In this document: piece after piece, positions 41,901-50,053 of the stretch
Layout of the letters: every line of letters starts with the position of its first letter
Numbering within the stretch: position 1 is the stretch's first letter
Source of the DNA: an uncultured Acidilobus sp. JCHS
GTDB lineage: Archaea; Thermoproteota; Thermoprotei_A; Sulfolobales; Acidilobaceae
Direction: 5' to 3'
DNA length: 64,000 nucleotides
NCBI GenBank assembly: GCA_000495735.1
Contig: AYMD01000001.1
Span: 1 to 64,000, forward strand
Program-made: the position numbers and the translations under genes
The notes under the pieces: model-generated
Database searches by the model: none
What the model was told of the DNA's origin: nothing
The model's input: the letters and a program-made list of their open reading frames with translations, nothing else

Positions 41901-42953
41901 ATGGAGGTAAGGGCAGAGGAGGACGTTTACAGGCTCCTTGATCAGAGGCTGATAAAGCAGGGCTACCACCTAGTAGGCAGGCACAGCTCAGTCAAGAAGT
42001 GCTACTGGAACCACGCGGCCCTGGTCGAAGGGAGGTTCTGCTACAAGGGCAAGTTCTATGGCATAGAGAGCCACAGGTGCATTCAGCTAAGCGTCACGAA
42101 CCACTGGTGCTGGAACGCCTGCCTGCACTGCTGGAGGCTGAGGCCCCAGGACGTAGGGATCCAGTGGAATGAGACCAGGATGCCCTTCGCTGACGACCCT
42201 CGCTCTATAGTCGAGGGTGCCATCAGGGAGTACAGGAGGATAGTAAGTGGCTACAAGGGCAGACCCGGCGTTGACCCGAAGATGTACCAGGAGGCCACGA
42301 ACCCTAAGCACGTAGCCATAAGTCTGACAGGTGAGGCCACGCTGTACCCTATGTTAGGCGAGCTCATAAAGGAGTTCCACAGGAGGGGCATAACCACGTT
42401 CCTTGTGACCAGGGGGGTGAGGCCCGACGTCCTGGCCAACCTGGAAGAGGAGCCCACGCAGATATACGTGAGCTTAGAGGCGTGGGATAAGGAGTCCTAC
42501 AACTACTTCAACAGGCCTCTAGTGCCTAGGGCATGGGAGCTAACCCTTGAAACCCTTCAGCTGCTCCCAAGCTTCTCGTCGACTACAGTATATAGGATAA
42601 CCATAGTGAAGGACTTCAACGACAACGATGCCGCGCTGAGGGGCTTCGCTGAGCTCGTTAAGCTTGGCATGCCTGATTACATAGAGGTCAAGGCCTACAT
42701 GTACGTCGGCGCTAGCAGGAACAGGCTGCGCCTTGAGAATATGCCAAGACATGAGGAGGTCAAAGCCATAGCCAGGAAGCTCAGCGAGCTCACAGGGTAC
42801 CCTGTGGTGAGCGAGAGCGCTCCCAGCAGGGTTGTGCTTTTATCAAGGCTTGAGAGGCCCATTAGGTACGGGAATGCGCCTGTCGACTGGAACTCTCCAG
42901 ATATACCTGCCCCTGGAGAGTACGAGGAGCCCAATGAGGCAGCGACCGCCTGA
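41901..42953 (+). CDS. taw1: Taw1, 4-demethylwyosine synthase (radical SAM)
   Basis: 350 residues. Second step of wyosine synthesis at G37 of tRNA-Phe, using pyruvate and a radical SAM cluster. The cluster motif CWNACLHCWR (Cx3Cx2C) is preceded by YGIESHRCIQLSVTNHWC, with the conserved ESHRC Cys of the second cluster. Lys candidates and the SAM-binding GEATLYP element follow, then FLVTRGVRPD. Typical of archaeal Taw1/Tyw1 without a flavodoxin domain. Likely in one unit with trxB. Confidence 0.94.
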   Translation: MEVRAEEDVYRLLDQRLIKQGYHLVGRHSSVKKCYWNHAALVEGRFCYKGKFYGIESHRCIQLSVTNHWCWNACLHCWRLRPQDVGIQWNETRMPFADDPRSIVEGAIREYRRIVSGYKGRPGVDPKMYQEATNPKHVAISLTGEATLYPMLGELIKEFHRRGITTFLVTRGVRPDVLANLEEEPTQIYVSLEAWDKESYNYFNRPLVPRAWELTLETLQLLPSFSSTTVYRITIVKDFNDNDAALRGFAELVKLGMPDYIEVKAYMYVGASRNRLRLENMPRHEEVKAIARKLSELTGYPVVSESAPSRVVLLSRLERPIRYGNAPVDWNSPDIPAPGEYEEPNEAATA

Positions 42954-42996
42954 GGGCCCCCATGATGAGGCCTCGCATCGCTGAGGCTAGAGGCTG

Positions 42997-43290
42997 ATGG
43001 GGATGGGCGCAAGCACTGAGGGGCCTGACGCCATTAACGAGATCTCAAGGATCGTAGAGAAGATCCTCGTAAACTACAGGGTCTACTTTGATAAGGGCGA
43101 AGTCCTCAACAGCGACGGCAGGAGGCTGTTGGCCACGGCCCTTCGTTACGCAAGGCGAGCCCCGCCGCCTGTCAGAAGAAGGCTCAGAGAGACCCTTAGG
43201 GACCCCTCTTTGCAGGCCATCAGGAAGCTGGCTGAAGCTCTCGGCCTCGATCCGTCGGTGGCTGAAAACGGATGGCCTTATACCCTTTAG
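42997..43290 (+). CDS. Small hypothetical protein
   Basis: 97 residues, not recognised. Helical and basic (INEISRIVEKILVNYRVYF, LLATALRYARRAPPPVRRRLRETLRD, LQAIRKLAEALGLDP). Starts 44 bp after taw1 with ATG 42997 or 43003, and ends 4 bp into the convergent gene. It may bind nucleic acid, given its charge, but there is no family evidence. Confidence 0.5.
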   Translation: MGMGASTEGPDAINEISRIVEKILVNYRVYFDKGEVLNSDGRRLLATALRYARRAPPPVRRRLRETLRDPSLQAIRKLAEALGLDPSVAENGWPYTL

Positions 43291-43619
43291 CTGGAGATAA
43301 TTGAGCTCAGGGCCCTCTCGCACAGCTCCTTTGCGTCCTCGGGCCTCAGGATGGCCTGCGCGCTAGATATTACTAAGCCCCCTATTGCCTCAACCCCTTT
43401 TGAGGTCTTAAGCAGTATTATCTCACAGCCTTCAGCCCTGACATTACAGAGCTCAACGTCGACCTCGGGGAGCTTCAGGCTGGCCTGGCACTGCCCTGGG
43501 GCCTTCGGAAGCCTAAAGTAAAGGTCCACGAAGACCACGTTGACGGGCTCGCCCTTTATCGTGTCACTGACCTTAACTATTTGGCCTGTCCCAGCCTTAG
43601 TTACCTCAACATAGCTCAT
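43287..43619 (-). CDS. Hypothetical protein, partner of zinc-ribbon gene
   Basis: 110 residues. Predominantly beta (YVEVTKAGTGQIVKVSDTIKG; VNVVFVDLYFRLPKAPG; VDVELCNVRAEGCEIILLKTS), with a C-terminal helix (PEDAKELCERALSSI). Cysteines are scattered, with no CxxC. Starts 7 bp after the upstream zinc-ribbon gene stop, so both form a small operon. Not recognised. Confidence 0.55.
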   Translation of the reverse strand: MSYVEVTKAGTGQIVKVSDTIKGEPVNVVFVDLYFRLPKAPGQCQASLKLPEVDVELCNVRAEGCEIILLKTSKGVEAIGGLVISSAQAILRPEDAKELCERALSSIISS

Positions 43620-43626
43620 GTAGGGG

Positions 43627-43887
43627 TCACTCGGTTATGACAGGGGTCACAGGCACTAGTTCCGAGCCGCAGAACGGACACCTGTACTTGAGGGACCTCG
43701 CGTCCGCTGAGCAGAAGTAAGCGCCTAACTTAGCGGCGCACTTAGGACATGCGTAAACGACTTCAAACTTCCTGCTCCCAGGCTTCTGGCCGCTTAAGTC
43801 TAGCAGCCTGCCGCAGACACGGCACCTAACGGTGATCCAGCCGAGGTGTCCCATGGCGTTAGTGCCGCGGATCTTGCCTATGGTCAT
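43627..43887 (-). CDS. Small double zinc-ribbon protein
   Basis: 86 residues from ATG 43887, chosen because GGAGGCG precedes it and because a TATA-like AGATTTTAAG lies upstream. The longer frame to 44034 overlaps the divergent gene. Cys pairs: RCRVCGR, YACPKCA, a lone YFC, and RCPFCGS, enough for two zinc sites. Possibly a nucleic-acid-binding or transcription-linked protein. Confidence 0.65.
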   Translation of the reverse strand: MTIGKIRGTNAMGHLGWITVRCRVCGRLLDLSGQKPGSRKFEVVYACPKCAAKLGAYFCSADARSLKYRCPFCGSELVPVTPVITE

Positions 43888-43920
43888 GTTTACGCCTCCT
43901 CGCCCTCTCGGCGCGTTCAG

Positions 43921-43932
43921 GCTTAAAATCTG
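43921..43932. promoter_or_regulatory. Shared TATA region of divergent genes
   Basis: gcttaaaatctg reads as a TATA box on the plus strand, about 25 bp before the ATG at 43949 (leaderless), and AGATTTTAAGC on the minus strand about 40 bp before the zinc-ribbon ATG. Confidence 0.45.
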
Positions 43933-43948
43933 TCGTTTCACAGCGTTC

Positions 43949-44743
43949 ATGGCTCTAAGGTGGGCTCTCTTGAGGGTAAGCAGACTAGCGCTGATCGTGA
44001 TAGCGCTGTTCGCGGCCACGGTAGCTGTCGGCATTGTTGGCCTAGGGTTCTACTACTCCTATAAGTCCGTCCTATCGCCGTTAGCCAAACCAATGCAGCT
44101 CGGCTCCCTACTTTACAGGACTCATTCCATTGAATACAAGGTCTACGTATCGCCATCAGGCGACACGTACTATGTGAGCGTGGCTGTCAACGTCAGCGAT
44201 AACACTACAAGAATAACTATGACTAGCCCCTCCGGCACAGTAGTAGGTTCCGTGCTACTTCACTTCAACGCGACCAACATAACCTGGGCGCTGATCAGCT
44301 TCGGCGGCCTTAATGAGAACCTGAGTGGGTCAAACCTGACAAACTACATACCCCTTATACTGACCGGGGTCAGCGTTAGTTACAACCCCTACACGGGAGC
44401 CATGAGCGTGGGCGCGTTCCCTGGCCTTGGCCCCCTCTACGGTCTATACTATTACAGCTCGTACTATGGTATTGATTGGAAGGGCCTGCTTCAGGGACAG
44501 CCAAGCTCGTCAACTGTCAGCGTGGGATATACGTTCGCGCCTGTAGACTTCAACGGCAAGAGCTTTAACGGCGTAATTATAACGATAACCCCCACAACGT
44601 CGCTGTTCGGCACGTACGGAGGGTACTCCATCAGCGCGTCGCTCATCAGCTTAAAGGGGATTCCCGTGGCTACTCAGCTCATAGTGGGCACGGGCGGAGC
44701 CAATTACGTCTCTATGAGCCTCCTTCAGGTATCCGTATCGTAA
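43949..44743 (+). CDS. Secreted or membrane-anchored glycoprotein-like protein
   Basis: 264 residues from ATG 43949. One N-terminal membrane helix (LALIVIALFAATVAVGIVGLGFYY) precedes an extracytoplasmic domain rich in Ser/Thr/Tyr/Asn with several N-glycosylation sequons (NVSDN, FNATN, NLSGSNLT). Beta-rich; no catalytic motif. Typical of crenarchaeal surface proteins of unknown role. TATA spacing indicates leaderless expression. Confidence 0.68.
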   Translation: MALRWALLRVSRLALIVIALFAATVAVGIVGLGFYYSYKSVLSPLAKPMQLGSLLYRTHSIEYKVYVSPSGDTYYVSVAVNVSDNTTRITMTSPSGTVVGSVLLHFNATNITWALISFGGLNENLSGSNLTNYIPLILTGVSVSYNPYTGAMSVGAFPGLGPLYGLYYYSSYYGIDWKGLLQGQPSSSTVSVGYTFAPVDFNGKSFNGVIITITPTTSLFGTYGGYSISASLISLKGIPVATQLIVGTGGANYVSMSLLQVSVS

Positions 44744-44759
44744 TGATCCCCCGAGGAGG

Positions 44760-44856
44760 CGGGCCCGGGGGGATTTGAACCCCCGACCACCGGCTCCCCT
44801 CGGCAAATGGAGGGCCTTAGAGGGCCGGCGCTCCGTCCTGGCTGAGCTACGGGCCC
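44760..44856 (-). tRNA. tRNA-Arg (UCU) with 22-nt intron and C33
   Basis: Acceptor GGGCCCG/CGGGCCC, discriminator G at 44760, CCA not encoded. Anticodon stem CCGGC/GCCGG. Between them is a perfect bulge-helix-bulge: helix CCTC/GAGG, 5' bulge TAA, 3' bulge GGA, inner helix GGC/GCC. The intron is 44796-44817 and the spliced loop is CCUCUAA. That reads anticodon UCU with C at position 33, where U is nearly universal. T loop GGTTCAAATCC. A TATA box lies about 26 bp upstream. Confidence 0.9.
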
Positions 44857-44877
44857 CCACGCCGTTACTGTCAGGGA

Positions 44878-44890
44878 GCTTATTAAGCTG
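44878..44890 (-). promoter_or_regulatory. TATA box for tRNA-Arg
   Basis: AGCTTAATAAGCT on the minus strand is centred about 27 bp upstream of the tRNA 5' end at 44856. The box is itself palindromic. Confidence 0.55.
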
Positions 44891-44967
44891 CTTCACGTGC
44901 CGTTAAATCCCCGGCCACAGAGTTTTTAGCCCCGAGACCTTCTGAGGAGCGTCAAGGAGGACCCGAC

Positions 44968-45612
44968 TTGCCGGCCAGCAGCGAGGCGCTGACGGAGGCC
45001 ATTAAGAGGGCCCTGGAGGCGTCAAAGAGGACAAGGTTTGACCAGAGCGTGGAGCTCGTGGTGACCCTTAGGGACTTTGACGTTAAGGGCTCTGAGGGCA
45101 GGTTCAGGGAGGTCGTGTTCTTGCCCCATAAACCGCCTAAGGAGCCTACGATCTGCGTTGTGGCCGCTGGAGACCTCCTTCTGGAGGCTAAGAAGCTTGG
45201 CGTTGTCACTATCTCAAGGGAGGACCTACAAGCGATGAGGGGCGATAAGAAGAAGGTCAAGTCGATCGGAAGGCAGTGCGACTGGGTACTAGTATCAGCA
45301 GACCTCATGGGGCAGGTAGGAAGCGTGCTAGGCCCTGCCCTAGGGCCTAGGGGTAAGGTGCCAGTGGCTATACCTCCCAGGGCCAGCCTAGCGGAGCTTG
45401 TAGAGAATTATAAGAGGGCTACGTGGGTCAGGGTGAGAGGCCAGCCTCAGATCATGACGAGGATAGGGACGGCCTCTATGAACATCAATGAAGTAGTTGA
45501 GAACGCCTTAGCGGTCCTTAACGTGATCGAGTCCAGGTTAGGCGCTTCCAAGGTGAACAGGGTTTACGTAAAGACGACGATGGGGGTTCCAATTATGGTT
45601 GGCCTGAGGTGA
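44968..45612 (+). CDS. rpl1: Ribosomal protein L1 (uL1)
   Basis: 214 residues. Forms the L1 stalk at the E site and, in archaea, often represses its own mRNA. Features: LVVTLRDFDVKG, GRQCDWVLVSADLMGQVGSVLGPALGPRGKVPVAIP, and the C-terminal ASKVNRVYVKTTMGVPIMVGL. TTG start. L10 follows 6 bp downstream. L11, commonly upstream of L1 in archaea, is instead at 52.5 kb. Confidence 0.96.
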   Translation: MPASSEALTEAIKRALEASKRTRFDQSVELVVTLRDFDVKGSEGRFREVVFLPHKPPKEPTICVVAAGDLLLEAKKLGVVTISREDLQAMRGDKKKVKSIGRQCDWVLVSADLMGQVGSVLGPALGPRGKVPVAIPPRASLAELVENYKRATWVRVRGQPQIMTRIGTASMNINEVVENALAVLNVIESRLGASKVNRVYVKTTMGVPIMVGLR

Positions 45613-45618
45613 TGGTCC

Positions 45619-46653
45619 GTGTCGGCAGCTGTTCAGAGGAAGCTTGGAAGACGTGAGCCGCCCGAGGATAAGAAAAGGACCGTAGAGGAGCTGACGAAAC
45701 TAGTAGAAGGCCATAGGTACGTCCTCTTCGCTGATCTAGAGGGCCTACCGGCTAAGCAGCTACAGTTGATAAGGAAGCAGCTCAGGGGAAGGGCTGCATT
45801 CAAGGTCGCTAAGAAGAACCTGGTTTACCTGGCGCTCGAGAGGAAAGGCCTCAGTCGCAAGGTCCTCGAGCCGTACTTAAAGCATGGAGTCCTCGTGATC
45901 TTCACTGACGAGAATCCCTTCTTGCTGGCGTTTGAGATAGACAAACTCAAGATGCCAGCGCCTGCTAAGCCAGGAGATAAGGCCACTAAGGACATAGTCA
46001 TCCCTGAGGGCGACACAGGCCTGAGGCCAGGTCCTATAGTCAGCGTCTTCGGTAAGCTCAAGATACCCTATGAGGTAAGGAAGGGCACCATTTACATAAA
46101 GAGCGACACTGTCGTAGCTAAGGCCGGGGACGTTATACAGCCTGAGCTGGCAAGCCTGTTGCAGCAGCTTGGAATACAGCCCATGGAGATAGGGCTTAAG
46201 CTGGTGGCCGCCTGGGACGGCAAGACCATAATACCAGGCGACATGTTGCACCTAGACATAGAGGGAACCAGGTCACAGCTACTTGATGCCGAGAGGGAAT
46301 CACTGTCCTTAGCCGTCGCTACAGGGTACTTCGAGGTGCCCGAGGTCGTCTCGCTGCTTCTCGGCGCTGCGGCCTCTGAGGCAACAGCTGTCATAAGGTC
46401 GGCAGGGCTTGTCATTGATGCTGACTCGGCCTCACTGTCAATAGCTCAGGCGATCGCTGAGGAGAACGCTATTGTAACAGCCCTCGGTGACAAGGCCAGG
46501 GAGCTAGGCCTTGAAGCGGCACCAACACTGACCTCAGGGACCTCCTCTTCAAGCTCTCCTAGCGCTGGAGCTGAGACCAAGAAGGAAGAGAAGAAGGAAG
46601 AGCAACAGGAAACGGACGTCAGCGCAGGCCTTGCAGGGCTCTTCGGCTCGTAG
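45619..46653 (+). CDS. rpl10: Ribosomal protein L10 / acidic P0 (uL10)
   Basis: 344 residues; stalk base that carries L12 dimers. An RNA-binding N-terminal domain (VEGHRYVLFADLEGLPAKQLQLIRKQLRGR) and an archaeal extended domain are followed by helical L12-binding segments (SLSIAQAIAEENAIVTALGDKA). The flexible tail ends in GLAGLFGS, shared with the L12 tail for factor binding. GTG start. L12 lies 268 bp away with its own TATA box. Confidence 0.96.
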   Translation: MSAAVQRKLGRREPPEDKKRTVEELTKLVEGHRYVLFADLEGLPAKQLQLIRKQLRGRAAFKVAKKNLVYLALERKGLSRKVLEPYLKHGVLVIFTDENPFLLAFEIDKLKMPAPAKPGDKATKDIVIPEGDTGLRPGPIVSVFGKLKIPYEVRKGTIYIKSDTVVAKAGDVIQPELASLLQQLGIQPMEIGLKLVAAWDGKTIIPGDMLHLDIEGTRSQLLDAERESLSLAVATGYFEVPEVVSLLLGAAASEATAVIRSAGLVIDADSASLSIAQAIAEENAIVTALGDKARELGLEAAPTLTSGTSSSSSPSAGAETKKEEKKEEQQETDVSAGLAGLFGS

Positions 46654-46880
46654 CAGCCCTTCTAGGCCGTCTGTGACGTTTCTAGGCTTTCGACTGGCTT
46701 TGCATAAAGTAAGGTCAAGGTCCTAATAGATAAAGACGCGATTTCAGGTCTTGCTGCCCTGTCGAAGCACGAGGTAAGCGGTTGGTGGTGGCCTTCAGGG
46801 CTAGCCTTAAAGATAAGGGCTGTGGGAGCTTATAGGGGTTAACGTTCTACTAACGAGGACTAGGGGCGAGAAGCAACACC

Positions 46881-46888
46881 TTTATAAC
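46881..46888 (+). promoter_or_regulatory. TATA box for L12
   Basis: TTTATAAC at 46881-46888 lies about 38 bp before the L12 ATG (46922), with AGGAGGG between. The 268-bp gap from L10 otherwise shows only a weak hairpin (AGCCTT/AAGGGCT at about 46802-46820) and no recognised gene. Confidence 0.6.
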
Positions 46889-46921
46889 TCCTAGTTCGCC
46901 CGTGGCCAGGAGGGAATCAGC

Positions 46922-47266
46922 ATGGTCCAGGAGGGCAAGGCTTACGTCCACGCGGCCCTGGCCCTCTACTACGCTGGGGCCCAGATAACTGAGGACAACC
47001 TAAAGAAGGTCGTAGAGGCCCTCGGTATACAGGTTGACGAAGCTAAGGTCAAGATGTTGGTAGCCTCTCTGTCCCAGCTGAACCTAGAGGAGGTGCTTAA
47101 GGGCGCCGCTTTAGTGGCGGCTGCGCCTGCTGCAGCCCCTGCCTCAGCGCCTTCTGCTCAGCCGGCTGCGCAGGCAGCCGAGGCCAAGGAGGAGAAGAAG
47201 GAGGAGAAGAAGGAGGCAAGCGAGGCTGAAATAAGCGAGGGCCTGGCAGGCCTCTTTGGCATGTGA
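46922..47266 (+). CDS. rpl12: Ribosomal protein L12 / P1 (archaeal)
   Basis: 114 residues. An N-terminal dimerisation domain (YVHAALALYYAGAQITEDNLKKVVEALGI) is followed by an Ala/Pro hinge, a charged Glu/Lys run and the factor-binding tail ISEGLAGLFGM. Multiple dimers bind L10 and recruit translation factors. ATG with a strong AGGAGGG site. Confidence 0.97.
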   Translation: MVQEGKAYVHAALALYYAGAQITEDNLKKVVEALGIQVDEAKVKMLVASLSQLNLEEVLKGAALVAAAPAAAPASAPSAQPAAQAAEAKEEKKEEKKEASEAEISEGLAGLFGM

Positions 47267-47325
47267 AGGTACCTTATAAAGTCGCTTTCGGGCGTTTCTT
47301 CCGTAGCTAACGGGGTCTGGCCACT

Positions 47326-50052
47326 ATGGCGAAGGTCGACCCTTCAGAGTATAGGCTGAGGTTCTTCAACGAGAAAGGTTACCAGAGGAGGCAGTGTAAG
47401 GTCGGGGGCGACTACTTCTGGACGGTCAACCCAAACTTTGACACTTGTCAGGACGTGCCGGACACGGCGTACTGGTTTGACAAGATACCGTCCTCTGAGC
47501 CCCTCACGGTCAGTCAGGCTAGGTCTAAGTTCATAGATTTCTTCAAGAAGAGAGGGCACGAGCCGGTCCCCCCAAGGCCTGTCGTGGCCAGGTGGAGGGA
47601 GGACCTGTACCTCACCATAGCGAGCATAGTGGTGTTTCAGCCGCACGTGACAAGTGGCCTGGTACCCCCTCCTGCCAACCCTCTTGTAATTAGCCAGCCC
47701 TGCATAAGGCTTGAGGACATAGACAACGTGGGCCTGACCATAGGCAGGCACCTGACCACGTTCGAGATGGCAGCGCATCACGCGTTCAACTACCCCGATA
47801 AGTTCGTCTACTGGAAGGACGAGACGGTAGCTTATGCCAGGGAGTTCTTCGCAAAGGAGATAGGCATACCGGAGGACCTGATAGTCTTCAAGGAGTCCTG
47901 GTGGGAGGGCGGGGGTAACGCAGGTCCCTCCTTTGAGGTAACTGTCGGCGGGCTCGAGCTAGCCACCCTCGTGTTCATGCAGTACAGATCCATTGACGGC
48001 TCTTATGAGGAGCTGCCGCTTAGAATCGTTGACACGGGCTATGGCGTAGAGAGGATAGCGTGGTTCACCCAGAAGGCGCCAACGGCCTTCCACGCGATCT
48101 ACGGCAGCCTCGTAGACGCCTTGAGGTCCGCGTTGGGGTTACCGAGACCTGACGACTCACTTCTCTGGGCGTCCTTCAGGAACGTCCACAACCTGAACCC
48201 TGACGACCTGAAGAGCGTGGAGAACTACTACAGGGCCGTGGCCAGCTGGTTAGGGTCAGACGTGGAGTCCATAAGGCCTGTCCTGGAGCGCGAGGCAAGG
48301 CTTTACAGCGTGCTCGATCACAGCAAGACGATAATGATGATGTTAGCTGACGGAGTCGTGCCCAGCAACTCTGGGGAAGGGTATTTGGCAAGGCTTGTGA
48401 TAAGGAGGGCGCTCAGGCAGCTCAGGCAGCTCAGTCCAAGCTACTCCTTAGTAGAGATAGTTAACAGGCAGATAGAGCTCTGGAAGGACGACTTCCCGCA
48501 GGTTCGTGAGAACAGGGACTACATATTAGAAGCGGTGACCCTTGAGGAACAGAAGTACAAGGACCTGCTGGCCAGAGGGGAGAAGCTCATAGCGAGGGAG
48601 CTCTCAAGGCCCCTCACCGTTGACGACCTCATAAAGCTCTATGACAGCATGGGGGTCCCTCCAGAGGTGGTGGCCGAGGCTGCCTCCAGGCGCGGCATAA
48701 GCGTAGTGGTGCCTCCCAACTTCTACTCGATAGTAGCGGCCAGGCACAGGGCCCCGGCCAAGGTCAGGGCTATAGGTGAGGGCGTCTCGTTGCCGCAGGA
48801 GGTCATTGAGTGGGCTAGGAAGTTCCAGCCAACGGAGCTGCTGTTCCATAAGGACCCGTACCTGAGGTCCTTTAGGGCGAGGCTGTTAGGCTCCTATGGA
48901 GACTACGTCGTGTTGGACGCCACGGCCTTTTACGCGACCGGCGGAGGGCAGCTTCACGACACAGGCGTCCTTAACATATGCGGTGAGGAGTACAGGGTTG
49001 TTGACGTGGAGAAGGTAGGAGGGGTCATAGTTCACAAGCTTGACAGGGCAGTTTCAACAAGGGACTGCGGCGAGGTAGAGGGCAGGATAGACTGGGATAG
49101 GCGTTATAGGTTGATGAGGCATCATACGGCCACGCACGTTATCCTAGGGGCGGCCCGCAGGGTCCTCGGAAGGCACGTCTGGCAGGCGGGCGCTGAGAAA
49201 ACCCCTGAGAAGGCTAGGCTTGATATAACGCATCACAGGCCGCTCACAGATGAAGAGGTGAAGGCCATCGAGAAGCTGGCCAACGCCGCGGTTGACGCAA
49301 GGCTGCCCGTGAGAAAGGTGTTCATGGATAGGAACGAGGCTGAGCGCAAGTACGGCTTCGCCATTTATGAAGGGGGCGTCCCAATGGAGAGACAGATAAG
49401 GCTTGTCGAGATAGAGGGCTGGGATGCTGAGGCCTGCTTCGGCACGCACCTTGACAACACTGGCGAGATAGGGGGGATCAAGATAGTCAACGTCGAGCGG
49501 ATACAGGACGGCGTGGTGAGGCTCGAGTTCGTCGCAGGCACTAGACTCTACGAGGAGATGGCTAAGGTAGAAGATGAGATGAGGACGTTGGCTAAGGAGC
49601 TTAGGGCAGGCCCCTCTGAGCTGCCTCAGGAAGTCAGGAAGCTGAAGGACGAGGCGGACGAGCTGAGGGAGGCCGTCAGGAGCTACAGGTCTATGTGGGT
49701 CTCTCAGGCCACAGAGCATGTTAAGGCTCAACAGCCTCTGAACGGGGTCAGGGTCGCGCTGCTCGTCTACCCAGAGAGGGACGTTAAGTCGGCGAGGGAG
49801 GCGCTCAGGGAGATAACGGATGAGGTCAGCGACTCCCTGGTGGTGCTCGCGATAAGGGACGTGAAGGGCTACAGATACGAGATAGGGGCAGGGAGAGGCG
49901 TAGGCTCGAGGGCGGACGTAGGCGAGCTCATCAAGAGGCTGAGCAACCTGCTGAGCCTTCAGGGTGGCGGCAAGGGCACCTATGGAAGCTTCAGCGCGGC
50001 CGAGCCGCCTGAGAAGGTCCTAGAGGCTATAAAGAGGGTGCTAGGCTCTTAG
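47326..50052 (+). CDS. alaS: Alanyl-tRNA synthetase
   Basis: 908 residues, archaeal type. Class II catalytic domain near the N-terminus (CIRLEDIDNVGLTIGRHLTTFEMAAHHAFNYPDK as motif-2-like region; SWWEGGGNAGPSFEVTVGGLELATLVFMQY). The editing domain has HHTATHVILGAARRVLGRHVWQAGAEKT and CFGTHLDNTGEIG (zinc HxxxH and CxxxH). C-terminal coiled and DHHA1-like domain (AGRGVGSRADVGELI). Length is normal for archaea. Convergent with GAPOR, 1 bp between stops. Confidence 0.95.
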   Translation: MAKVDPSEYRLRFFNEKGYQRRQCKVGGDYFWTVNPNFDTCQDVPDTAYWFDKIPSSEPLTVSQARSKFIDFFKKRGHEPVPPRPVVARWREDLYLTIASIVVFQPHVTSGLVPPPANPLVISQPCIRLEDIDNVGLTIGRHLTTFEMAAHHAFNYPDKFVYWKDETVAYAREFFAKEIGIPEDLIVFKESWWEGGGNAGPSFEVTVGGLELATLVFMQYRSIDGSYEELPLRIVDTGYGVERIAWFTQKAPTAFHAIYGSLVDALRSALGLPRPDDSLLWASFRNVHNLNPDDLKSVENYYRAVASWLGSDVESIRPVLEREARLYSVLDHSKTIMMMLADGVVPSNSGEGYLARLVIRRALRQLRQLSPSYSLVEIVNRQIELWKDDFPQVRENRDYILEAVTLEEQKYKDLLARGEKLIARELSRPLTVDDLIKLYDSMGVPPEVVAEAASRRGISVVVPPNFYSIVAARHRAPAKVRAIGEGVSLPQEVIEWARKFQPTELLFHKDPYLRSFRARLLGSYGDYVVLDATAFYATGGGQLHDTGVLNICGEEYRVVDVEKVGGVIVHKLDRAVSTRDCGEVEGRIDWDRRYRLMRHHTATHVILGAARRVLGRHVWQAGAEKTPEKARLDITHHRPLTDEEVKAIEKLANAAVDARLPVRKVFMDRNEAERKYGFAIYEGGVPMERQIRLVEIEGWDAEACFGTHLDNTGEIGGIKIVNVERIQDGVVRLEFVAGTRLYEEMAKVEDEMRTLAKELRAGPSELPQEVRKLKDEADELREAVRSYRSMWVSQATEHVKAQQPLNGVRVALLVYPERDVKSAREALREITDEVSDSLVVLAIRDVKGYRYEIGAGRGVGSRADVGELIKRLSNLLSLQGGGKGTYGSFSAAEPPEKVLEAIKRVLGS

Positions 50053-50053
50053 G

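Noticed and set aside
44796-44823. Alternative anticodons (UCG, UGG, CUA) for the intron-containing tRNA
   Set aside because: They require splice sites that break the 3-4-3 bulge-helix-bulge; only UCU keeps a seven-base loop with cuts between the second and third bulge bases.
46654-46880. Box C/D RNA in the gap between L10 and L12
   Set aside because: No UGAUGA/CUGA pair at proper spacing; only a weak hairpin and the L12 promoter are supported.
49144-49731. 195-codon minus-strand frame inside alaS
   Set aside because: Shadow of the AlaRS editing and C-terminal domains; no start signal or domain of its own.
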